From: Pseudisothecium myosuroides
Lineage: Eukaryota; Streptophyta; Bryopsida; Hypnales; Lembophyllaceae
NCBI GenBank assembly: GCA_951799445.1
Contig: OX637296.1
Coordinates: 10,850,001-10,914,000 of the forward strand
Direction: 5' to 3'
DNA length: 64,000 bases
The position numbers were made by a program, and so were the translations under genes. Below are positions 1 to 11,511 of this stretch, one piece after another. Numbering within the stretch: the stretch's first letter is position 1; each line of letters opens with the position of its first letter. The notes beneath the pieces are model-generated. The model did no database searches. It worked only from the letters and a program-made list of their open reading frames with translations, and was not told the origin of the DNA.

Positions 1-325
1 TGTAGCTTTCAGTTGGTCATGTGGAGACTTTCTTTTGTCAACCTTTTATGTTTTGATGAAAGCATGCACTGTTCTTCATTGATTTGGGGAATATATGTAT
101 TCTGAACCCATTGAATGGATGTTTTACATATTATTATCAATGAAATTGTTGTCAAATGTTTCAAACAATAGGGTTTTACAGGAAGCACTTGTAGAGGTGA
201 AATTTTTAATGTACATAGTGCTTGATCAAAACTGGCACTATGTTGTCTGCCTTACCGTCTCATGTAAACAACCCTCGAGTTGAACCTTTTTTTTTCTTTT
301 GGATAACGCACGTGAAAATGAACAG

Positions 326-386
326 GTGAAGGAAGTGGAGGTCAATGGAGTGATGCAGAAAAGTGGGGTGCTCATCAAGAAATGCA
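326..386 (+). other. possible internal exon of an unidentified gene
   Basis: A 61-nt stretch bounded by a good acceptor (aacag before it) and donor (gtaaat after it). Two of its three frames are open, so the reading frame is not fixed. It lies upstream of the better exon at 1830-2022 and could belong to the same gene. No family is recognised. The segment from 387 to 1829 shows no other exon that I can support. Confidence 0.25.
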
Positions 387-1829
387 GGTAAATCATTATG
401 TCAAATTTTTTTGCCTTCTGTACGCATTAAGTGTTCAAATTATTTGGTGGTTGTGTAATTCAGACTTGGAGGTTTGAATGTGTACTGGTGGGTTTGGGAT
501 CTCCAGATACCTGGAGACCAGCAACTGTGTGGGTTTGTGCGTCAACATGTGCAAGGTGCCCACCCAAGACTTCTTCACAAATTCGCTGGGTGTGCCTGTC
601 ACTATGACTCCTAGTATGTTCATCTCTCTGAAACCCAATCACACAATCAATGATCACTAAGAAGTGAACCCCGGCCTTGAAAGAAAATGCAACCTCAATA
701 CCGGTAGTTGTAATGTTGTAGTGGAGTTCGCCATCGATGCTTCAGCGACTGGAATTTGCTCTCCAAACAAGTAGTGGAGTGTGATTTCGTTGTGTGCGAG
801 GATTGGGGCAATGCGAGTGCTTTCAATTGTGGTATTCTTGTAATGGTTCGTGTATGCTTCCTTCAGCATTAGGCGTCATTTGGGATGGTACTTACAGTAG
901 TTGGTTTAGTTCAGGGCGTGAGTTTCATTCGTAATCGTGATCTTGGGATACTTGCAGGAATCCATGATGTCCCCCCGGCTTCTACGGCTATGTAGTGATT
1001 TGAACATCATGTATGTGATCTGAATTTCTTATCTGAATTGTACGTATGCGATGGCAATGACAACGATGTGGTCACTTTGATTTTTGCGTGAACAATTTCC
1101 CCACAGGATCTCCCAATTTCGAACTGATCTTCAAAGTGCATTTTTGCGTCTAAGCATCGCCCCATAGGAGCTCCCAACTGAGGTTCGGGTAACCGCTTTT
1201 AAGGAGCAAGTACTTCAGCAGACAAGCACGGCCTAGTTATGAAAATATTTTAAATCCAATTTGGACTCCTCATTGGTCCAGGCCAGTTGTAGTAGGTAGA
1301 GTACTTGTTGTATTGATGAGCTTCAACCGGCCACGCAAGTAGCTTCCTCACCCAAAACCCGCAGGCATCTGAAGCTCAAGGCAAGCAGAGTACAACAAAG
1401 GACAGCAACGTCGACCGCCGTGCTTACATAGGCGGCATTCCCGGTACGAAGGCTTTGTTTGTATCCGTTTTCCCTTACCTAAATACGCAGATCATACTTC
1501 AATTTTTTAGCTCGAGTTGATCATCTTCATTTATCCCCAAATTTTTAGGGCCGAATGACCACTACTTATTCTGTGTTCCCGAAAAATATGGACCTCCTGT
1601 GCTACAGTTCCATTCAGTTTTCAAGACATCATACGCCTATTGGGCTTCTCTACTGAGCCCGTATCTTTGGCACGTCAGGGCATTAAGGGTTAAGCTTATG
1701 GGAGTTTGGGTTGAGAACTGAGAAGTGCCACTAAAATGTGTTATTACTAATCTGGTTCCGCTTTCCTCATATTGCTTATTGTTTGGATTCTTGATTTCTT
1801 GATTTTAAAGATTGTGTTTTTTCTTCTAG

Positions 1830-2022
1830 GACACAATTTTAGAATCTATGAGTTCCATTACGATTTTTGTTGAATGCTTTTGTACACATTTCAAGGAATT
1901 GAAGGAGGTCAAGTATGGTTTTGCAGACTTCGAAGACATGAGCTGTGAGATGATATATGGGAAAGCACCACTCCCCATTGAAGAAGATCCGGCACTCCAA
2001 CAACCCTGCTTTGCTGCTCTCT
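1830..2022 (+). CDS. probable exon of an unidentified protein-coding gene
   Basis: An open segment between a pyrimidine-rich acceptor (ttcttctag) and a consensus donor (gtaaga). It encodes about 64 residues, including [14 protein letters not shown] and [17 protein letters not shown], with a mixed, protein-like composition quite unlike the AT-rich flanks. The internal ATG at 1848 is in frame, but the frame stays open back to the acceptor, so this looks like an internal exon. I do not recognise the family. No continuation was found: 2023-2597 has no further supported exon, and the Plavaka-like gene begins downstream. It may be the last visible piece of a host gene entering from the left, or a stranded gene fragment. 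Confidence 0.35.
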
Positions 2023-2597
2023 GTAAGACAAACCTCCATCCTTCAGAATTTCGTGCTTTTTGAATAATGCACTGGCTTATTTTGCACCTTTTTTAAAAAA
2101 TTGCAAGCATACAAGGATAACCATATTTAATGGTCACATTTGTTAAAATGGCATGTTCTATAGTGCCAGACTTGAGACGTGAATGAAGAGTGTGTGTTGT
2201 TGTGATTGAAGAATATGTTGGAGGTACCCATATTAGGCACCCGGAATTGCTTATTGTAATTCAACAAAAATTGATTGGAATTTGGATATTGTATGTTTTA
2301 GCAATTAGAATAGAAGGTGCCCTCAAATGAATGGAGAGACCTCCAACTCTCCAAATGGAGAAATGTTCTCTTCCAAAGTTCAACTTAGTAGAGTACCAGT
2401 AGGATCGCCTATAAATCAAGCACTCACATGTATTGAAAATAATATAAGGACCCAAAGAGTAAATTCACATAGTAATTCTTGTTTAATATTGATTTTCTCA
2501 ATGACTTCCAACAAAGACATTTAACCATGTGTTTCTTGTCTATCATACTCATAGTTTAGATGTTATCGAGTACACCTAATTGCGACCCTCTTGGCAA

Positions 2598-3025
2598 ACA
2601 CTGGGAACTTCAGATCTGATAGCCCCCCAGGCTAGACAGTGGAGAGGGCCAAATTTTCAGAAAAGTCAATAATATCACGAGATTCTCCAGTATCTTGTTG
2701 CGGATTGGCACACTTTCAAAGTATTTCATCCAGTTTCGTAAGAAAAGCATCCAATAATACAATGAACTTCCTCCAATTACTCAACGAAATTCATCCAAAA
2801 ATGCCAAAAATTCATCCAAATTGCTTTTAGCAAAATGCAAATTAACCTCGGCTACAATCAATCTTAGCCTCAGTTAAACATGAAATATAGCCCCAGCTAG
2901 TGGAACATAAATGGGGCTAAATTTATTAGCCTCCCCCCCATTTCCAACTAGTGCTAGAGGGGGCTAAAATGGGGGCTGAACCACCCTAGTCTAGCCCCGG
3001 GTAAACAGCTTAAAGTTCCCAGTGT
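2598..3025. mobile_element. small inverted-repeat element (MITE-like), CACTGGGAACTT termini
   Basis: The ends are inverted copies: ACACTGGGAACTT at 2598 and AAGTTCCCAGTGT ending at 3025. Just inside, the two sides share a diverged GGCTAGAC/GTCTAGCC pair. The interior holds further inverted blocks around tagccccagctagtgg and ccaactagtgctag, so the whole 428 bp could fold back. It has no coding capacity. A target duplication is not clear. Non-autonomous DNA transposon, superfamily undetermined. Confidence 0.6.
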
Positions 3026-3227
3026 AAAACCAATCCCGAAAGATTGTAGATGAAAGTGTACACCTTCTTCAACACGAGAACTGAGGATCGATTTGGGATC
3101 CAATTCTAATGAACACGTTTGGAGAATTCATCGCAAATTCATATTTGCTGTCCTGAAAATGTAGGCTACGAGAATCTACGAACTGCTATGCGAGACCGGT
3201 GTACTGACTTCTCAACATTGCTGTGGA

Positions 3228-3460
3228 TTTTACGGTAGTTTGCCTGTGATCCTTTGAAATTTGTGTTGCGCTGAAAACTGAAAGTTAACCAATAGAAAAA
3301 TGACTTTTTTACCCCTTTTAATTTCTTGGTAAAATCTTTACAACCAATATGATAACAACACGTGTACCCCCTTTTCTTTTTCATGTTTGCTTTTCAAGAA
3401 AAACTACAGTTTATCACAATGGGATCAAAAGAGGTAGGAACTGGCATCCCAAAACTGTCT
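3228..3460. repeat. dispersed repeat, copy 1
   Basis: Shares blocks with 47840-48110 and more weakly with 53330-53530: 'accaatrgraaaatgac', 'gtgtaccc', and 'atgggatcaaaagagg' followed by 'aactg'. Copies have diverged considerably and no termini are visible. No coding potential. Confidence 0.5.
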
Positions 3461-3934
3461 GCACAAAATCTACAAAACAGATCTGTCTTTTTTCAACAGA
3501 GAAGATTACAAAAAAGATCTGTATAATCAAAATTATACTTTCATAATTCAGCTGGTACTTTGCACCAGTTATCAACTTGACATTATATGTACCACAGGTG
3601 GTTGTTCAAGATGTTGTGCTGCACGTGCCTATGGATTGAATGAGAGACGTGGAGAGGGTGAAGCAAGCGTTGGCCATTGAAGGTAAGTTTCTTCTGTAAT
3701 ATCAACCCTTTTTGCATAATTTATATTTTCAGGGTTTTGAAATGACCACTTGTATTTGCTATGTGTACTGTTCGTTTGAATCTACCAAGCCATGTAGTGT
3801 ATAATTTGTACAAACATCTAATGAATTGGTTAGGGTTAATTTGAGAATTACCATTTTTTGTCATCATATAGGAAGTATATAGTTGAGTTCACTCACCTAC
3901 AGAACTGTTGAATGTAGGATTCCCAGTGCAGAAT

Positions 3935-4405
3935 ATGACTTTGGATTGTTCTCATTGTGGGGCAAAGAGATTTGCAAGCTCTACAGGACTATCTAGCCAT
4001 ATAAAAAGATGTCGCACTTTGCCACGAACTACAACTCGACGTAGCGCTACTGAAATTCACAATGTTGCGCCAAGTAGTGGACCTGCTGTACTATGCCGCC
4101 CAGTAGTGGACCTTGAAATTGAAGTTGATGAGCCCTGCTGTTCTAGCCAACCAAGTCAATTTGTGGAGGATTATGTTCACTTGGAGAGAAGGGACTTTCA
4201 AACAACATTGGTGAAGTCATTTGATTCAACATTTAATCTTATTCACTTCATGAGGAGTTGCCGAACGAATCAAGGACTATCAACCACAGACATCAATGCA
4301 CTACTGAATTTGCTATTTGATTCAAGGTTTCAAATCAATGATGTCACCGTGAAAAGTGCCCATGACGTTGGCAAATGGGAACAGAAGTTGTACAATTCCG
4401 AAGAT
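3935..4405 (+). CDS. first coding exon of the Plavaka-like transposase (C2HC zinc finger)
   Basis: Opens after acceptor gtgcag. The ATG at 3935 gives MTLDCSHCGAKRF, and C-x2-C-x13-H-x3-C follows, a single DNA-binding-type finger at the extreme N-terminus as in fungal Plavaka proteins. The exon ends at donor GAT|gtaatt and joins in phase to 4540. If acceptor cccag at 3925-3926 is used instead, an upstream mini-exon (3640-3682, starting ATGAGAGACGTGG) stays in frame and would extend the protein. Confidence 0.75.
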
Positions 4406-5050
4406 GTAATTTATTGGCTTTTAAAACTTGTTTGATTTCTTATAGTTCCAGGTGTAAGAACATGTTTTAATTGTTCATCTTCTTTATTTCACTAACGAAA
4501 TTCCAAAATCTCACAAAGGTGGTTGTTCAAATGTACTAGGGTTGGCAACATCAAATTGTATCAAAACCTGGTGAACAAGAGGTTGTACTTCACCATAGGG
4601 ACTCTATTCAAGCTCTTGCATCTCTATTTGGTGCACCAAATAATGGTGAGGGTTTCAAGTTTGCCCCTACAACCACACTGAACAATGATGGAGAGCGGGT
4701 ATTTTCAACACTAGACATATGTGAATGGTGGGAAACTATGCAGGTAGTGCTTGTAATCCATAAAAATTGGGTTTACAAATTATACAAAAAAATTTGTATG
4801 AAAGGTGAAAATTACATTGAAGAGTTGTCGAGAGAGTTGTACAATCAATAAAATCATCCGTATATCTGAATTTCTTGATTACAGTTGCAAGCACATACTA
4901 ACATCATGTAGTTTCACATTTGTCTTATACATGTTTGAAATCTATTTTAAAATGAATATGTGCCGGTTTAAAATAATAACGTCAAGAACTTCAAAAACAT
5001 GTGGATGATTGATTTGCAGAAGCATCTGGGGTGTGAAGGAAGTGTGGTGG

Positions 5051-8000
5051 TGTGGGAGTACGGAAACTCATAAGGGAGAGATATAGCTTAGAAATAGGTT
5101 AGGAGTTAGTCAAAAATTTCAAAATTTTGGTAAGAAGTAAGAAATTAGATCCGGATACAGATAAATTCCGGATAGTTAGAATCCGAGATTCCAGATCCTG
5201 TAAACCGGGTTCTTTCGAGAGCAGGAACGGATCTTAAATCCGAGTTAGGTCGGATCGGAACGAGCTACGGAATAGGTATCCGACCTACGTCGCTAGGGAA
5301 CCGTTACGGGAACGGACCTCTTTCCGTTCGCCAAAAGGAACGGTCGGCAGCTCAACTAGTACTTAAACCGTCACCAGACCTAATCTTCCTCATTCTTCAC
5401 TTTGCTGATTGTCTTGCGCGCTTAGCTGAGAGAAAGAGTGGTGAGTTAGAAATCGCGACAGGGAGAGACGGGTGAGGTCGGTGCCGATTGCACCGGATTT
5501 AGTAGTCGGTGTCGGTGAACTATGGCGGAGTCTAGCAACCCGGTAGCGCGTCGACCTTCAGTCACAGCTCGGATAGTTAGACCGGCTATCCCCACCGACC
5601 CAACTCAACGGAAGGAGTTAGAGACAGATCTGACCCGGAAGGGGTGTGTAGGTTTGATCCACCGACCGTGGAATGTTAAGGACCCGGAGATGCTGGAGCA
5701 GCTGATCTCAAGGGTCCCAAATCAGTTTGAGTTGACTGTGAGAGGCCAACCCGGAGCATGGACGGCGGATTTATGGGCTAACGTATACGGGTTTGAGAAG
5801 AACGGGTCCGGATTAGGTTCTTGGGTAGAGAAGTACGGGATTGGGAAGTTCCGTAATCCGGTTACCACTAAGGACGGATACCCAGTGAGTGACTGTAAGG
5901 ACGCTAGGCAGAAACGGGTATTGGAATTTTTGATTCCGATCCTGTACCCGGAAAAGCCACCCGAGTTACGGTTACGGTGGCCAACACTATCTTTGGGGCT
6001 TTAGAAGATAAGGTAGTCCATTGGGGAAAAATCCTAGCCGGTATAGTGAAGAAACTGGTGTCGCACGTAGGGAAGGGGAAGCCGAGTCTTCTCAGTCCGT
6101 ACCTGTTTCACCTGTACCACCATCAGGAGGTTCTGACTAGTGAAGAGGTGGTGATTTACAACACCGGATTGGAAATAGTGAAGTATGGTCTCACGCACGA
6201 AATTCCGCCGGATACTCCAATCGAGGGAGAAGAGGAGGAAGAAGAAGAAGACGAAGACGAGGAAGAAGAACCGCAGCAGCAGGACCTGGTCGACAAACGG
6301 GAGAAAAGAAGGAAGTCGAACAATCCGAACTCGAGGGTGGAACAGACGACCCCAGAAAAAGGAGAGTCAAGTCAGCCCCCGGGATCGGAAATGCAGTCGG
6401 ACTTCTTCAACGTCGGAACACAGTGGATGGAGGAGGCCAAGCACATGCATTTCGGCATGTCGGATATGATCCTGGGGATTGCTGCGGAGCTGAAGGTGGA
6501 GCCGAAAGATATCATAAAGGAGATCCGGCGACTACCGAGCCCGGATCTGCTTCATGAGAAGGACGAGCGGATCAAGAGCTTGGAGAAGGAAAGGGATGAC
6601 CTGTTAGGTCGGGTGAACTGGGCGGAGACGGATGCCCCAGTTGCACGGCAGAAGGAGACGGAAGCTCTCCAACTCGTCCACAATTTGACCGCGTTGGTGG
6701 AGCAGCCCTCGGAAGCTGTGATCAAATCCCGACTCTTCAGCAATCAGCTGAGTGGCACAGGCCACTTATCCGGGTCCAAGGTGGTAACTATCTTGGTGGA
6801 CTTCCAGGCCCGGATGGAAGGAATTTTGAAGGAGATGGCGCAGCTGTTGGGGCACCTCGACCCAAACAAGCCCTTGGACTTCACCCACTTTCCGGAGCTA
6901 CCCAACGTCGACTTGTTGAAGACGCCCCAGAAGCCGGGGCCAGGGATCAGTCTACAGCCATCCCCAAAACCTACTCCAAGTCAGACACGGATCCAGATGA
7001 AGACCACTAAGTTCGGCCAGACGAGGAGTATCTAGTCGATTCCGGTAGTAGCAGGAAGTACTGTTCCGACATCCGGAACATCCGTCCGGAGCGATTTGAT
7101 CCACCGGATGGGGGCCTTGTCAAACCCGGCTCGGACCAATCCGGTCGACTTTCCACATATGCCGAAGGCATCGCCCAAGAAGAATACAACACCGATTCAG
7201 CTGGACGATTCACCAGAGAGAGACCAGAGTGGAGATGATCCAGGAGTCTGAGAAGGGGGAATTCACTTGTGGGGATGAGACGGCCTCGGATGACGACCCG
7301 CCGCCGATCCAGCGGAAGATTCCGACCCGGGCTGCAACGAAGTCCACTCCACCGAAAACGAGCAGGAAACCACCTGCAGGGCCGAGTAGCAGCTCGAAGA
7401 AATCAAAGCGGGGAAAGTAGTTAGTTAGTATGTTTGCAGTATTAGGGTTTTTGAATCTGGAGCGGATTTTCCGTGCGTGGGACCCGGTTCCGGATTCTTA
7501 GGAGTAGTTGACTTTGAACTTTCCGGATATTACGGTTGGTTACTGATTGGTCACCTAGATTTTCAGGGGTTTTTTTTTTTGGCTTTTTGTTTGGGCTTTT
7601 TAAGTGGAGGGCAGCTTGTTGCCCTTTCATTCCATCCTTGCCCATTTTGTGTGCATTAGTTTATGTTCATATTCTCTTTTCTCTAATCTGAGCCACTAAG
7701 TGGACATTCGGATTTCTGGCTATGTGTGCGTTTTCTTGAGTTGTTTATGAAGTGTCAAAAGTGTGAGAGAAGGCGGGTGAAGGGGAATCCGGGTTGAGAA
7801 TTAGTTGGACCTGATTTGAGCGAGTAAGTTTGTGAGGAAACTTTACTAGACTTGTGAGTAAGGACTTGCGCGTGGTACCTTTAAATTGCCGTAACGGTGA
7901 TCCGGTTCTAAGGAGTGGTGCGGATGCGAGTCCGGAATCCAGGGAGGGTTCCGAGCGGAGATAAGCGACCGCCAATGGAAAATCCCCACTCACCGGAAGG

Positions 8001-8560
8001 TCTGCCAACCATAGGATCAGTCTGGTAGATAGATGCACGAATCTCTTCCAGTTCCGGTTGTCTTGATCTGTCGTTGTAGTAGAAGCGGAAGGATGCAATT
8101 CTGAGTGACCTGTTTTCCGGGCAAGCTACCCGGGGAATTGTGAGGATTATTACTTCCTCTACTCTATAATAAAAACTCGGTTAGGACTGTTTTGTGTGAA
8201 GTTTTGTGCAGAGAAATAGATGTCTATGAGTGGTGCGTTCCTACCCCTCTAAAAGATCAAATGCGGACACCCTGAGGGTAAAACAGGGGAATAGAAAACC
8301 AGTCGAAGTAAAGAAGTGAGACCCGGAATCCGGATCAAACCGGAAACCGGAAAGGGATAGATCCGGATTGGGATCCGGAAGACCATTGTGTCAGAAATAG
8401 GAAAAGAAAGAGGTGTTGCTTGGGGTTTTGTTGTTTGGATTACGACTCGAAAACTCCTTAGCTTGCTGAAACATACTAGAATCTCCTGGGACAATATTTC
8501 GTGTCATCTTATCATCTTTTTGGTGTTAAGGATACTTACGCCTAGATTGCGCGTACGACA
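5051..8560 (+). mobile_element. 3.5 kb TG...CA retroelement-like insertion in the transposase exon, TSD GGTGG
   Basis: The transposase reading frame stops matching at 5050 and resumes at 8566. The intervening DNA begins TGTGGGAG and ends TACGACA, flanked by identical 5-bp copies of GGTGG (5046-5050 and 8561-8565). Removing it with one copy restores an uninterrupted codon series (AGT GTG GTG GCT CCA). The insert is clearly GC-richer than its surroundings and full of ccgga/tccgg motifs. TG...CA ends and a 5-bp duplication are typical of LTR retroelements. However, I could not see a repeated LTR pair, nor any protease, integrase or reverse transcriptase, so the class is open. It carries one broken gag-like ORF (5522-7420). 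7421-8560 holds no ORF that I can support. Confidence 0.7.
5522..7420 (+). pseudogene. gag-like ORF of the insertion, with two frameshifts and a stop
   Basis: ATG at 5522 opens a reading frame rich in basic and proline residues. It passes from one frame to the next (-1) near 5951-5956, where the first frame runs into a stop at 6004 and the downstream frame reads TVANTIFGALEDKVV. It then crosses an in-frame TAG at 7033-7035 and shifts again near 7230-7240 to finish KPPAGPSSSSKKSKRGK before TAG at 7418. About 630 codons in all. Visible parts: an N-terminal domain with GAWTADLWANVYGFEK, a Glu/Asp run (about 6226-6270), a coiled-coil-like stretch (DERIKSLEKERDDLLGRV), and a Ser/Pro/Lys-rich tail. 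There is no CCHC knuckle or enzymatic domain. The position, directly behind a leader in a TG...CA element, suggests a gag-type structural protein, but the family is not recognised. Confidence 0.5.
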
Positions 8561-8561
8561 G

Positions 8562-8730
8562 GTGGCTCCACTCATGTTCTACAGTGACCAAACAAGCCTT
8601 TCCAATAATATGCGCGTGACAGGCTATCCATTGGTCATGTCCATAGCAAACATTTCTTGCGAAAAACGACAAGGAGATGATGGACATGCTCTACTAGCAA
8701 TCTTGCCAGTAATTGCTTTTGATCATACAG
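8562..8730 (+). CDS. transposase exon part with the first candidate catalytic Asp
   Basis: Reads VAPLMFYSDQTSLS, then GYPLVMSIANIS and ALLAILPVI. In Plavaka proteins the corresponding block is a strand with S-D followed by 'YP-VYLTIGNI'. That makes Asp in FYSD (near residue 243 of the spliced protein) the likely first acid of the DDE triad. 8562-8565 duplicates the target site, so the ancestral exon ran straight on from 5050. Phase 1 donor ACAG|gttcat leads to 8836. Confidence 0.75.
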
Positions 8731-9689
8731 GTTCATTTGTTCACCACATGATCTTCAATTCATTAAATCTATAAATTGAAGTCAATGAATGCAAGAAACA
8801 CAGATATGAATTGCGTTTTCTCTCATGATGTGCAGGAAATAGAGAATCATTTCATATTAAACGATTGCAACTTCTGCATAAGTATTTGGAGATTGTACTA
8901 GCACCACTTAAAGCTGCAAGTTACAAGTAAGTCATCTCAAGGATGGGACCTTGCATAGAAGTAGAAGTAATGATGTTTTGTGCCTCTTGTAAGTTGTTGT
9001 AGTGATACTATCATAGATTACATACTTCGTATACCATACAGAGAATATTGACATTATTTTGGGGTGATTTGGACATGTATTAGGGGGCTTACAATGATTG
9101 ATCCATTCGGTATACCACAATTTGTTTATCCCTTGTTGTACGCATACATCTCCGACCATCCTGAAGGTTGCAAGGTGTGTTTTCTTGTTGTTGACCATAT
9201 GCCTTATTTTCATGTTTTTGAAAGTTCCTGTACTTCATACATAGAAATGTTGAACATTTTCAACTTCAATTTAAAATATCTTCTTGTGTGTTGTGTATAC
9301 AGGTTACGTCAACATACGATACAAATGTTTGCAAACTTCCATGCAGCCTATGCCAGTGCCCTAAGGATGACCTTAGTAATGTGGATACAACATTTGAAGC
9401 TTGAACTGAACAAAACATGAAGGAGATTTATACGACGATGCAAGGTTCATCCAAACATCAATCAGATTCCATTTCGAAGAGGTGGTCGTTGCATGCTGTA
9501 AAGGTGCGAGTATCCCTCAATTAATTTGATTGTAAGTTGAAAGTCTTAAAGTAGACAAAATGAACACTTGTGTTTTAAATCCTTCAGTAGTTCGAAATAT
9601 TAAATACTATAGGAATTTGCATTACATTTCTTTCATCATTTAAAAATTGCATACAGGTAAACATTGTCTTATTTATTTGTATGTACCAG

Positions 9690-9986
9690 TGCTCTTTATG
9701 GGGCTTCAACGGTGGAGAGACAACCATGGGGAATCCCTATAAAGCATTACATGTCGACATTTTACACCAAAGTGATTTGGGGATATTCAAAATGTTGATT
9801 GGCATCATTAGGGACATTGCAACTGAAAGCCCTCGTATACGCATTCTACAAGAGCTTGACAAGCGACTTTTGCAACTGAAAGCTGGAGCCCGTTTTGCAC
9901 ATTTCTGCATTCCAGGCAATGAGAAGGGGGGGTATTTCTGTTCACAAGCCAACTTTGCCGCCTTTGAACATAGGTCCATTATGCAG
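9690..9986 (+). CDS. transposase exon with LHVDILHQ
   Basis: Ninety-nine codons between acceptor taccag and donor gtaata. LHVDILHQ with a following GIFKMLIGIIRDI helix is the most recognisable Plavaka/KDZ signature in the gene and supplies the probable second Asp. The preceding exon (9303-9503) contains a CKLPCSLCQCP cysteine cluster, where Plavaka proteins have a CxxC-rich insert, and the TGA at 9402. Confidence 0.75.
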
Positions 9987-10407
9987 GTAATATGTGATCA
10001 TGACGTGTTTGCCTGCTTACTTACAATTGTTCAATCCATCATTTATCATGAGCTCGTAATAATGTATCCGTAAATTGAATGTGTGCAGGTCATTATTTTT
10101 TGTATGGTTGGCTTATATGAGGATAATATCATTCAAGCCATGGTATACTTTCTGGAATGGTATGTATGTGCTTGTAGAAGCCCTTCCCATACTATGAGGA
10201 GCTTACAGACCATGGAGGATTTGATGACAAGGTAATGTCATACAAACTTGGTTATTAGATCTTGTTCAAATTCATAGTGAGATGAATTTTATTGGGCAAT
10301 TTATAGGTATCGTTGTTTGACAATGGAATCAACAATGTGTTTCACATTTGTACTTAGTAATTGATGCTAAACATCTCATGGAACCTTTATTCTGATAAAT
10401 TCTTCAG

Positions 10408-10717
10408 AGCTGTATTGGCCTTCAAGAGCACTTTGGTGGAATGGCAGAAATCAAGCTTTAATACAATCAAGATTCATGCCATGTCCCATTTTGCTTCATC
10501 CATTCGAAGGTCTGGGTTGCCTTGGGAATACTCTACAAACATGTTTGAGCAGATGCACATTGCACTTATGAAGAGAGCATATAGGGCAAGTAATAGAAGA
10601 GAGGCAAATGCACAGATAGTGAAACATAACCGTAGACTTGAAGCTCTGAGAATTGCAAAGCAAGAAGTTGAAAGTGCAGAAAATTCAAGAACTGACAAGA
10701 AATCAACTATACATAAG
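10408..10717 (+). CDS. transposase exon with the FEQMH...AYRASNRR block
   Basis: Encodes KIHAMSHFASSIRRSG, then FEQMHIALMKRAYRASNRR and a basic/acidic helix. The spacing and the 'AYRASNRR' ending match the C-terminal end of the catalytic fold in Plavaka transposases, and Glu in FEQMH is the probable third acid. It joins in phase to 10231 upstream (split Arg codon) and to 10848 downstream. Confidence 0.75.
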
Positions 10718-11511
10718 GTAATTTCTGCAAAGTTCAATGGTATTCGATTTATATGTATCATGTAATTCAACCCAATATGTGAACCTAATAGGTACAAATG
10801 TACGAAGACCAATGGATAATATTTTCCATTATCTTCTTTCATTCCAGGCAATAGAGATGGGCATGAATGTTATTGGTGGAGTGGCCTTTAACATCCATAG
10901 AGCTTGGCTACGAAGGGATATTACTTCCTTATACTGCTCTCCATCTTCAAGCATTCATGATATGCGCAGAAGAGGATATTCAGTAGCAGTTGTACCTATA
11001 GCTGTACAGAATTTGGTGAAAGCACAACTAGAAGTCCGAGAACATTTATACGAGGCTTTGCATGCATATGAAGTGGCACAAGATGTGTGCATTGGAGAGG
11101 TAATCACAATGTTACTCAAGTACATGTTGTTAATCAAATGATGAGTACATTGAATATAGGTAACTTCTTCAAATTACAATGTATGATAATTATTTATTTT
11201 TTGGACCAACACTGTTCTGCTCTTCAATTTTTTGTTTTCACTTAGAGCTTTATCAAAGTGCATCAATCATTTTATTGAAGTATGGTAGTACATTCAATTA
11301 TCAAATTTATTGAATTATTGAATCTTTTTATTGAAATAGCTTCAATTATTTATAATGAAAATGGAACCAGCTCACAATCAAAATGATGGATCTTCAAGAT
11401 CATTGCTTTAAGAATGTCGTGAACCTACTGAATCAACTGAATTTGATAAATGAAGGTACTTGAATAAAATGTTTTAATAATTAATTCAATGGTTACTCAA
11501 CTTATGTACAG

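Noticed and set aside
5051..8560. Complete LTR retrotransposon
   Set aside because: TG...CA ends and a 5-bp duplication are present, but no LTR pair, primer-binding site, protease, reverse transcriptase or integrase was seen.
9690..9986. Reading the transposase as a TNP2-type CACTA transposase (transposase_21)
   Set aside because: The TNP2 signature blocks are absent. DILHQ, AYRASNRR and the N-terminal C2HC finger fit Plavaka/KDZ better.
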